In this document: positions 6,277-11,759 of the stretch, piece by piece
Layout: the number at the start of each line of letters is the position of its first letter
Numbering within the stretch: the first letter of the stretch is position 1
Origin: Actinomycetota bacterium
GTDB lineage: Bacteria; Actinomycetota; Actinomycetes; Actinomycetales; Microbacteriaceae
Direction: 5' to 3'
Length of the DNA stretch: 11,759 nt
Assembly (NCBI GenBank): GCA_018895315.1
Contig: JAHIOK010000046.1
Location: forward strand, 1 to 11,759
Notes under the pieces: model-generated
The model's database searches: none
The model's input: the letters and a program-made list of their open reading frames with translations, nothing else
Told to the model about the DNA's origin: nothing
Program-made: the position numbers and the translations under genes

Positions 6277-6305
6277 TCGCCGCCCGCCGACACCGGGGTG
6301 CGTCA

Positions 6306-6382
6306 TCCGAAATTCGGAGAATCACGTGAAATTCGGAGGATCGCGCCCACATCCTCCGAAATCGGCGCGATCCTCCGAAATC
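6306..6382. repeat. Cluster of four TTCGGAGGATC-type repeats downstream of the aarF-like gene
   Basis: Four related copies occur: GAAATTCGGAGAATC (6309-6323) and GAAATTCGGAGGATC (6328-6342) on the plus strand, and CATCCTCCGAAATC (6350-6363) and GATCCTCCGAAATC (6369-6382) inverted. The core hexamer TTCGGA/TCCGAA occurs five times in 74 bases. The first copy is also half of a near-contiguous inverted repeat, TCCGAA-A-TTCGGA (6306-6318). The cluster is visibly richer in A/T than the flanking genes. Together with the AKR promoter just to its left, it accounts for most of the 163-base gap. Confidence 0.9.
6332..6379 (-). terminator. Perfect 16-bp stem, probable terminator of the aarF-like gene
   Basis: TTCGGAGGATCGCGCC (6332-6347) is the exact reverse complement of 6364-6379, with a 16-base loop. 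The loop contains a third repeat copy that can pair with the first arm instead (10 bp, 6332-6341 with 6351-6360), so two alternative hairpins exist. On the minus strand the stem ends 48 nt after the aarF-like stop and is followed by TTTC, not a long T tract. Actinobacterial terminators often lack a long T tract, so termination is plausible but not proven. Confidence 0.5.
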
Positions 6383-6427
6383 CCGTGGTCGAACCCCGAG
6401 ACGGATGCCGCCGCACACCGCCGCGCG

Positions 6428-8380
6428 CTATCGTCCGCGCCTGCGCAACGCGGCGCGCAGGCTCCGCGCGATCAACAGCAAGCCGCCGAGGCCGGTCGCG
6501 CTGCCGAGCACGACGAAGACCGGAACCCCGCTGGCGAATGTCGGGCCACTGTTGGCGACCGCCAATGTGACGCTCGAAAGCACGAGGGCGATGCCGACCA
6601 GCGTGGTCGTGATCCGGCCGAGTATCCCGTCGACCCAGCCGCGCTCGTCGGCACTCTCGAATGTGCGCAGCCGCACGGAGAGCGTTCCCTCGTCGAGCGA
6701 GCGCGTGATGCTCTCGATGCGCCGCGGCAGCCGGTGCACCTGTTCGCTCACCAGCGCAGCCCAGGTCTGCGCGCTGAGCGCCAGCTCCTTCGGCGTGTAC
6801 ACCTTCAGCGCGAGCTTCGGCGCCACCTCGAGCGCCCGACCGACCATGTCGTAGTCGGGAACGAGACGTCGTAGCGTCCCCTCGACCGAAGTCAGGGTGC
6901 GCAGCACGAGCAGCAGCGAGGGTGGCAACGCGAGGCGGTTGCGTCGCAGGACGTCGACGAGCAGGCGGAAGATATTGTCTTCGAGCTTCGAATTGTGCAC
7001 GCGGGTCAGCACGACCCCGATCTCGTGCTGCAGCGCTGCCGCGTCGAACGTGTCGCTCTCTGGCGGGGCACACAGCAGCAGGACGGTATCGGTGACGGCC
7101 ACATCGTCATCGTTGGCCATACCGATCAGCAGCGGAAGCAGCAAACGACGGATGCTGCGCTCGACGACTCCGACCGATCCGAAATCGATGAGCGTCACCG
7201 TGCCCTCATCGAGGTTGAGCATGACGTTTCCGGGGTGCAGGTCGGCGTGAAACACCCCGCGCAGCGCGATGTGCTCGAACAGCGCCTCGAGGATCGCGTC
7301 CGCGATGGCAGTCGCTTGCTCGAGCGGGATGCTGCCCGGCTCGATGCGGCTGAACGGCGTACCCATCGCCCTCTCCTGCACCAGCATCTGGGCCGTCGAG
7401 TACTCGCGGTAGACCGCGGGAATGCGAAGAATGGACGGCGACTTCGACACGGCACCCCGCACCATCTCGGTGTTCGACACCTCGATCCGGTAGTCGAGTT
7501 CGTCGCGGAGCGCCCGCGAGAACTCGGCCGCGAGCGCGCGCGTGCCGTACTCTCGCGCCCAACTCGTACGGCGCTCGGCCTCGAGGGCGAGGCGCTCGAG
7601 AATATCGAGGTCGGTCGTCACCTGCGCGCGAGCGCGCGGACGCTGGATCTTGACAACGACGTCCTGACCGCTGACCAGTCGCGCGGCGTGCACTTGCGCG
7701 ACGGATGCCGCTGCCAGAGGCTCGGGATCGATCTGGCTGAAGACCTCGGCGATCGGCTGCCCGAGCTGCTCGAGGATCGCGGCTTCTGCTTCAGCCCACG
7801 GGATCGGCGTGGAGTCCATCTGCAGAGTGGCGAACGCATCCACGAGGTCGCGCGGCAGGAGGTCCTCGCGGGAGGAGAGTACCTGCCCGAGTTTCACGAA
7901 GGTCACCCCGGCCTCGTTCATGGCCGACACGAGTGCCCTCGGCAGGTCCGAGTCACCACGACGGCGACCCTCGTAGAAGGTCAGGCCGTGGCGCGACCCG
8001 ATGAGCAGGATCTGGGCGTAGCGACGCGCCCGATCTCGGCGCCGCAACGTGTCGCGCACGACGGTGATCGGATTCTGAAAGCCCCGCGAGGGCCAGAGGA
8101 ACTCCATCGTGAGCATCGCGATGACAACGACCGCGATCATCCAGCCGAGGATCAGCGCAGTCAGCGCCAGAACGGCGGCCGAAGGAGCAACGAACTGCCC
8201 GTCGACCACAACGTCTGACAGCGACCACAGCAAGAAGGGCAGACCGAGGGCGAAGACCACGAGCGCGGTCACCGCCGAGCGCAGCCACCCCACTTCAGAG
8301 TCGAGCAGCCGACGCACCACCCAGGTCGCGACGAGCGCGAACGCCAGCCCGACGAGCCCGACCACGATCCAGTTCGGCAT
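6428..8380 (-). CDS. AarF/ABC1/UbiB-family kinase-like membrane protein
   Basis: The 650-residue protein has the ABC1/UbiB kinase-like core: VKLGQVLSSRED (162-173, the KxGQ motif), the alanine-rich loop AAASVAQVH (223-231) in place of a glycine loop, the ATP-site lysine K244 in VVVKIQRP, the catalytic loop HADLHPGN (378-385) and the metal-binding DFG (399-401). Two C-terminal helices (about 591-609 and 619-638) are typical of the family. Three extra N-terminal segments (3-22, 34-54, 68-95) would make about five passes with the kinase-like domain cytosolic. Characterised relatives (UbiB, COQ8/ADCK3) support ubiquinone synthesis as ATPases; actinobacteria generally use menaquinone, so the role here is unknown, perhaps in membrane isoprenoid lipid handling. 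It is bracketed by related intergenic repeats, so it is probably transcribed alone. Confidence 0.97.
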   Translation of the reverse strand: MPNWIVVGLVGLAFALVATWVVRRLLDSEVGWLRSAVTALVVFALGLPFLLWSLSDVVVDGQFVAPSAAVLALTALILGWMIAVVVIAMLTMEFLWPSRGFQNPITVVRDTLRRRDRARRYAQILLIGSRHGLTFYEGRRRGDSDLPRALVSAMNEAGVTFVKLGQVLSSREDLLPRDLVDAFATLQMDSTPIPWAEAEAAILEQLGQPIAEVFSQIDPEPLAAASVAQVHAARLVSGQDVVVKIQRPRARAQVTTDLDILERLALEAERRTSWAREYGTRALAAEFSRALRDELDYRIEVSNTEMVRGAVSKSPSILRIPAVYREYSTAQMLVQERAMGTPFSRIEPGSIPLEQATAIADAILEALFEHIALRGVFHADLHPGNVMLNLDEGTVTLIDFGSVGVVERSIRRLLLPLLIGMANDDDVAVTDTVLLLCAPPESDTFDAAALQHEIGVVLTRVHNSKLEDNIFRLLVDVLRRNRLALPPSLLLVLRTLTSVEGTLRRLVPDYDMVGRALEVAPKLALKVYTPKELALSAQTWAALVSEQVHRLPRRIESITRSLDEGTLSVRLRTFESADERGWVDGILGRITTTLVGIALVLSSVTLAVANSGPTFASGVPVFVVLGSATGLGGLLLIARSLRAALRRRGR

Positions 8381-8386
8381 GCGCCG

Positions 8387-8392
8387 ATTCTC
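8387..8392 (-). promoter_or_regulatory. Weak -10-like box before the aarF-like gene
   Basis: On the minus strand GAGAAT lies six bases before ATG 8380 and is preceded by TGC, which could act as an extended -10 (TGN). The first base departs from TANNNT. Spacing agrees with the leaderless pattern, and no Shine-Dalgarno sequence is present. Confidence 0.35.
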
Positions 8393-8434
8393 GCAGGTAC
8401 GGTTCTATCCGCGGCATCCGCGAAGCGTCGCGCA

Positions 8435-8507
8435 CGAAATTCGGAGAATCGACCGCTCTTCGGATGGATACCCGGGGATTCGCCGAATTCCGTCGAATCC
8501 TCCGACG
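8435..8507. repeat. Second TTCGGA-type repeat cluster, between rlmN and the aarF-like gene
   Basis: CGAAATTCGGAGAATC at 8435-8450 is identical over 16 bases to 6308-6323 on the other side of the aarF-like gene. Bases 8438-8450 pair with 8477-8489 (12 of 13 matches, 26-base loop). A competing pairing joins GGATTCG (8476-8482) and CGAATCC (8494-8500). A diverged copy, GAATCCTCCGAC (8495-8506), completes the cluster, and another TTCGGA lies at 8459-8464. On the minus strand it begins 11 nt after the rlmN stop, where it could end that transcript. The stems are less perfect than in the downstream cluster. Confidence 0.75.
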
Positions 8508-8518
8508 TTCGAGCGGGC

Positions 8519-9742
8519 TCAGGCGGGCATCTCCCCAGCCACGCGCTGATCGTCTTCCGTCGCGACGAGCTGACCGCAGGCGCCGTCGATCTCTTTGCCG
8601 CGGGTGTCGCGGAGCGTCGTGGGGATTCCGGCGTCGTTCAGGCGTCGCACGAACTCGTTCTGCACCGACACATCGGATGCCGTCCAAATCGAGCCGGGGG
8701 TCGGATTCAGCGGAATCGGATTGACATGCACCCAGCCGCGGCCACGGGCGTTGAGCTTGTCTGCCAGCAGATCGGCGCGCCATCCGTGGTCGTTCATGTC
8801 TTTGATCAGGGCGTATTCGATCGAGACACGGCGCCCGGTGGCATCGAAGTAGGCCCGTGCGGCATCCAGTGCCTCGTCGACCTTCCACTTGGAGTTGACG
8901 GGGATCAGCTCGTCGCGGAGGTGATCGTCCGGGGCGTGCAGCGACAACGCGAACGTCACCGGGATGTCTTCGGCCGCGAGTTTGCGGATCGCCGGGACGA
9001 GACCGACCGTCGAGATCGTGATGCCGCGGGCGCTCATCCCGAGTCCGTGCTTCTTGTCGACCATGACCCGCACCGCCTGCATGACGCGGGCATAGTTGGC
9101 GAGCGGCTCACCCATGCCCATGAACACGATGTTGCTCACGCGATCGGCGCTGTGGTCGTCGGACTTCTTGCCGCCCAATCCGCCGTCGGCGATCAATCGG
9201 TTGGCGCGGACGATCTGCTCGACGATCTCGGCCGCCGACATGTTGCGCGTGAGGCCCGCCTGGCCGGTGGCGCAGAACGGGCAGTTCATTCCGCACCCGG
9301 CCTGCGAAGAGACACACAGCGTGATCCGGCCGGGGTAGCGCATCAGCACTGACTCCACGAGGGCGCCATCGTGCAGCTTCCAGAGGAACTTGATCGTGTC
9401 GCCCTTGTCGGTCTCCAGACGCCGGACCTCGGTGAGCAGGGGCGGCAGCATCCCGGCGACGAGTTCGTCACGATCGGATGCCGGCAGATCGGTCATGTGC
9501 GCCGGGTCGGAGGTGTAGTGGGTGAAGTAGTGGGTCTCGAGCTGCTTCGCGCGGAAGCCGGGAATGCCGAGCTCTTTCACCTTTTCGACGCGCTCGTCGG
9601 GGGTCAGGTCGGCGAGGTGCACCGGCGGCTTGCCGCGCTTCGGGCTCGCGAACTGCAGGAGCGGACGGCCGGCCTCGTCCTTCTTCTGCGACCAGCCCTC
9701 GGTCTTGGGCCGTACCTGGCGGACGGGAGGCTGCGTGGTCAT
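8519..9742 (-). CDS. rlmN: Dual-specificity 23S rRNA (A2503-C2) / tRNA (A37-C2) methyltransferase RlmN
   Basis: RlmN is a cytosolic radical-SAM enzyme that methylates C2 of A2503 in 23S rRNA, in the peptidyl-transferase centre, and of A37 in some tRNAs. The 407-residue protein carries the 4Fe-4S motif C150-x3-C154-x2-C157, GEPLAN (211-216), C143 upstream of the cluster, and the C-terminal methyl-carrying cysteine C389 in [11 protein letters not shown], the counterpart of E. coli C355. It retains both mechanistic cysteines expected for RlmN. It is slightly longer than the E. coli protein because of a charged N-terminus (about 1-40), and 184-203 looks like a small insertion. ATG 9742 fits the protein's natural beginning and has a -10-like box six bases upstream; the frame remains open far beyond it but runs antisense through the DUF2252 gene. 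Confidence 0.98.
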   Translation of the reverse strand: MTTQPPVRQVRPKTEGWSQKKDEAGRPLLQFASPKRGKPPVHLADLTPDERVEKVKELGIPGFRAKQLETHYFTHYTSDPAHMTDLPASDRDELVAGMLPPLLTEVRRLETDKGDTIKFLWKLHDGALVESVLMRYPGRITLCVSSQAGCGMNCPFCATGQAGLTRNMSAAEIVEQIVRANRLIADGGLGGKKSDDHSADRVSNIVFMGMGEPLANYARVMQAVRVMVDKKHGLGMSARGITISTVGLVPAIRKLAAEDIPVTFALSLHAPDDHLRDELIPVNSKWKVDEALDAARAYFDATGRRVSIEYALIKDMNDHGWRADLLADKLNARGRGWVHVNPIPLNPTPGSIWTASDVSVQNEFVRRLNDAGIPTTLRDTRGKEIDGACGQLVATEDDQRVAGEMPA

Positions 9743-9748
9743 GCATTC

Positions 9749-9754
9749 AGGGTA
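9749..9754 (-). promoter_or_regulatory. -10-like box of a probable leaderless promoter, rlmN
   Basis: On the minus strand TACCCT fits TANNNT and is followed by six bases (GAATGC) and then ATG 9742. No Shine-Dalgarno sequence lies in the short interval. The -35 region is not convincing. Confidence 0.5.
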
Positions 9755-9858
9755 CGCGGTGCGCCTGCGCGGTGGCTGGCGACAGAGCCACGGGCAAGCG
9801 GATGCCGCGGTGCCAGACTGGCCCCAGACCTCGCCGTCTGCCGCGGGGCGCGGCGATC

Positions 9859-9862
9859 GGAG
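9859..9862 (+). promoter_or_regulatory. Ribosome binding site that fixes the DUF2252 start
   Basis: GGAG lies six bases before ATG 9869. It favours this start over upstream in-frame positions, which would run antisense through rlmN. The promoter for this leadered transcript was not identified; it should lie in 9755-9858. Confidence 0.6.
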
Positions 9863-9868
9863 TGCGAG

Positions 9869-11311
9869 ATGTCGGCCGATACCCGTTCCTCGACGTCCAT
9901 TCCTCCGGCACCGTCCGATTTCGCGGCACGACGCGCCTACGGCCGAGCAGCGAGGGTATGGGCTCCGCGATCGAGCCACGCCGGATGGACCCCACCCGCT
10001 GATCGGGTCGACCCCATCGCGCTGCTCGAAGAACAGGCCGAGAGTCGCGTGCCCGCACTCGTTCCGGTGCGATACGGCCGCATGAAGACATCGCCGTTCA
10101 CGTTCTATCGCGGCGCGGCACTGTTGATGGCGGCCGACCTGGCGCGCACTCCGCGGACCGATCTCACCGTCCAGCTGTGCGGCGATGCGCACCTGTTGAA
10201 CTTCGGCCTGTTCGGCTCGCCCGAACGACGACTGGTGTTCGACATCAACGACTTCGACGAGACTCTCCCCGGGCCGTTCGAATGGGACGTCAAGCGCCTC
10301 GTCGCGAGCTTCGAGGTGGCTACACGCCATCGTGGGTTCGACCAGGTCGACCGGAGAGCGATCGTGCTCTCGGCAGCGCGCGGATACCGCGAGCGGATGC
10401 TGGCCGCCGCCGACGCGACCGTCCTGGATGCCTGGTACGACCACCTCGATGCCGAGCAGGCGAGGCAGTGGCTGCGCGGCGAGCGCGATGCGCACCGTGC
10501 AGCGAAAGAGCAGGAACGCGCCTTCAGCACCGTCGTCGCGAAGGCCCGCACGAAAGACCGGCTGCGTGCGTTCGCCAAACTCGTCGACTCCTCCGACGAC
10601 AGGATGCGCATCATCGCCGACCCACCGCTCGTGGTGCCAGTAGAAGACGTCGTCGCTGCAGGCGGAGCCTCGCGCGACGTCGAACGCGAGATGCGCGACA
10701 TCCTGGCCGGGTATCAGCGAACGCTGCCGACCGAGCGCCACCCGCTCGAGGAATACACCTACGTGCACATGGCCCGCAAGGTCGTCGGCGTGGGCAGCGT
10801 GGGCACACGGGCCTGGATCGTGCTGCTGCGGGGTCGCGACGACGCTGACCCGCTGTTCCTCCAAGCGAAGGAGGCTCAGCCCTCGGTGCTGGAGCGGTTC
10901 GTCGGAAAGAGCATCTACGCCAGTCACGGTGAACGGGTCGTCCGCGGGCAGCGGATCATGCAGGCATCCAGCGACATCTTCCTCGGCTGGCAGCGGGTGA
11001 CCGGCGATGGCGGAATCGCGCGCGACTTCTACATCCGCCAACTGCACGATTGGAAAGGGTCGCTCGACCCCGAGCAGTCCACCCCGCGCGGCATGCTCCT
11101 CTACGCGCGAATCTGCGGCGAGACGCTCGCCCGGGCCCACGCCCGATCGGGCGACCGCGTCACCGTCGCCGCATACCTGGGCGTCTCGGAATCGTTCGAC
11201 CACGCGATCGCCGACTTCGCCGCGGCCTACGCCGACCAGAACGAGGCGGACTACCGCGCCTTTATGGATGCGATCGCCTCGGGCCGGCTGACCGCCACCG
11301 AGGGGCTGTAA
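9869..11311 (+). CDS. DUF2252 family protein with kinase-like motifs
   Basis: This 480-residue soluble protein matches the DUF2252 (COG4320) family. Conserved blocks in order are [16 protein letters not shown] (67-82), [10 protein letters not shown] (104-113), [20 protein letters not shown] (123-142), [13 protein letters not shown] (302-314), LQAKEAQPS (331-339), [15 protein letters not shown] (360-374) and a C-terminal [20 protein letters not shown] helix. The GDAHLxN and DINDFDE blocks resemble the catalytic and metal-binding loops of aminoglycoside phosphotransferase-type kinases. GVGSVGTR followed by a lysine resembles an ATP-binding glycine loop but lies after them, not before. No activity can be assigned. 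The first 45 residues are variable and proline/serine-rich. It is divergent from rlmN and followed by a separate unit. Confidence 0.95.
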   Translation: MSADTRSSTSIPPAPSDFAARRAYGRAARVWAPRSSHAGWTPPADRVDPIALLEEQAESRVPALVPVRYGRMKTSPFTFYRGAALLMAADLARTPRTDLTVQLCGDAHLLNFGLFGSPERRLVFDINDFDETLPGPFEWDVKRLVASFEVATRHRGFDQVDRRAIVLSAARGYRERMLAAADATVLDAWYDHLDAEQARQWLRGERDAHRAAKEQERAFSTVVAKARTKDRLRAFAKLVDSSDDRMRIIADPPLVVPVEDVVAAGGASRDVEREMRDILAGYQRTLPTERHPLEEYTYVHMARKVVGVGSVGTRAWIVLLRGRDDADPLFLQAKEAQPSVLERFVGKSIYASHGERVVRGQRIMQASSDIFLGWQRVTGDGGIARDFYIRQLHDWKGSLDPEQSTPRGMLLYARICGETLARAHARSGDRVTVAAYLGVSESFDHAIADFAAAYADQNEADYRAFMDAIASGRLTATEGL

Positions 11312-11313
11312 AC

Positions 11314-11333
11314 CCTGCCCGTCGGGCTGCAGG
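11314..11333 (+). terminator. Possible GC-rich terminator after the DUF2252 gene
   Basis: Just after the TAA stop, CCTGC (11314-11318) can pair with GCAGG (11329-11333), or alternatively GCCC-GTC-GGGC (11317-11327) can fold. No T tract follows. The stems are short, so this is only a candidate in the 65-base gap before the next gene. Confidence 0.25.
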
Positions 11334-11364
11334 CCGTGCCGTAGCCCTGCGCGGAGGCGAGTTC

Positions 11365-11370
11365 TAGGGT
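11365..11370 (+). promoter_or_regulatory. -10-like box of a probable leaderless promoter, last gene
   Basis: TAGGGT is followed by six bases (GAGGGT) and then GTG 11377. It fits TANNNT at the recurring leaderless spacing. There is no recognisable -35 and no separate Shine-Dalgarno site at normal spacing. Confidence 0.5.
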
Positions 11371-11376
11371 GAGGGT

Positions 11377-11759
11377 GTGTCCGATGAGGTGAGCACGCAC
11401 GAGCTGGAGGCGCTCCGCCGACGTGCGTACGGGCCCGACGCCGACATCGACTCCGACCCGGCCGCGCTCGCGCGGCTCATCGCCCTCGAAGATCTCGCAC
11501 ATCGACACGAGCCGGCCCCCGGCGACGCGCTCGCCGGGGGCGAACCGGATGCCGCAGCGCCCGCGGCCCCGATTCTCAATGCGGAGCCGGGCTCGGGCCC
11601 TGTGCCGGCGACGCTGCTGACGCCGCCGCCGCGTCGAACGCGCGGCCACACGACAGCCGTAGTCGCGATCGCCGTGGTCACGCTCGCACTCGGAGTGACG
11701 GCATCCCGCGGTGCGAACGCGCCGGATGCCTCGGCCCCGTCCTTCACCGCCGACCCCGA
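11377..11759 (+). CDS. N-terminal part of an unrecognised single-pass membrane protein, truncated by the window edge
   Basis: From GTG 11377 the frame stays open to the edge for 127 codons. The N-terminus is acidic and helical ([20 protein letters not shown], then [20 protein letters not shown], 1-40). An Ala/Pro/Gly-rich linker follows (about 45-85), then a basic stop-transfer-like PRRTRGH (85-91) and one hydrophobic segment (92-110: [19 protein letters not shown]), after which the chain continues, probably outside the membrane. The early [16 protein letters not shown] stretch resembles a segment I associate with Microbacteriaceae membrane proteins, but I cannot name a function. The topology (cytosolic N-terminus, one helix, external remainder) resembles anti-sigma factors or anchored sensors without proving it. 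G/C-rich third positions support coding. Confidence 0.8.
   Translation, partial: MSDEVSTHELEALRRRAYGPDADIDSDPAALARLIALEDLAHRHEPAPGDALAGGEPDAAAPAAPILNAEPGSGPVPATLLTPPPRRTRGHTTAVVAIAVVTLALGVTASRGANAPDASAPSFTADP

Noticed and set aside
6306..6382. The repeat cluster as a CRISPR array
   Set aside because: The copies are 13-16 bases, in both orientations, with irregular short spacing and no cas genes nearby.
6995..8218. A 407-codon plus-strand open frame
   Set aside because: It is the antisense shadow of the aarF-like gene; the translation is Arg/His/Asp-rich with no recognisable domain.
9371..9868. An N-terminal extension of the DUF2252 frame
   Set aside because: It lies antisense within rlmN and its translation matches nothing; GGAG plus ATG 9869 gives a good start.
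9743..11203. A 487-residue upstream extension of the rlmN frame on the minus strand
   Set aside because: It runs antisense through the whole DUF2252 gene, has no RlmN-like content, and the true start at 9742 has a well-placed -10-like box. Long antisense frames are expected in GC-rich DNA.

Overview
The window reads as chromosome of a high-GC Gram-positive actinobacterium, most likely Microbacteriaceae (Microbacterium-like). The grounds are strong G/C preference at third codon positions, GTG starts, a DUF2510 membrane protein, a COG3559-type exporter permease with its ATPase, an actinobacterial-length RlmN, and many start codons placed about 7 nt after a TANNNT box, as expected for leaderless mRNAs. 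Genus-level placement is inference.

Layout, left to right. (1) 1-83: possible 5' end of a divergent minus-strand gene, cut by the edge. (2) 98-1317, plus: a SUMF1/FGE-fold protein without the formylglycine-forming cysteines, then a small zinc-ribbon protein. (3) 1366-2055, minus: a DUF2510 membrane protein, convergent with the zinc-ribbon gene. (4) 2198-4752, plus: a two-gene ABC exporter (ATPase and 12-helix permease) joined by a GTGA stop/start overlap and divergent from DUF2510. (5) 4775-9742, minus: rlmN, an AarF/ABC1/UbiB-type kinase-like membrane protein, an aldo/keto reductase, and a Nudix hydrolase coupled to the reductase by another GTGA overlap. (6) 9869-11311, plus: a DUF2252 protein with kinase-like motifs in an unusual order, divergent from rlmN. 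(7) 11377 to the edge, plus: the 5' part of an unrecognised single-pass membrane protein. No stretch over 300 bases lacks a gene; the longest gaps are 163 bases (6265-6427), 142 bases (2056-2197) and 138 bases (8381-8518).

The genes look like core or lineage-typical chromosome: I see no integrase, transposase, tRNA, CRISPR array or phage gene, and no break in codon use. Functional units are the exporter pair, the reductase/Nudix pair and possibly the SUMF1/zinc-ribbon pair; the others look like independent transcription units.

The structure that genes do not explain is mostly intergenic. A family of short repeats built on TTCGGA(G/A)GAT(C) sits on both sides of the aarF-like gene: a perfect 16-bp inverted repeat with a nested third copy downstream (6306-6382), and a looser cluster upstream (8435-8507), sharing an identical 16-mer. 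Seven transcription-unit-leading genes share a -10-like box placed 6-7 nt before the start codon. The hexamer GGATGC/GCATCC also appears far more often than base composition predicts. I did not find a clearly new defence or biosynthetic system. The best candidates for new biology are the DUF2252 motif order, the aarF-flanking repeats and the zinc-ribbon family.
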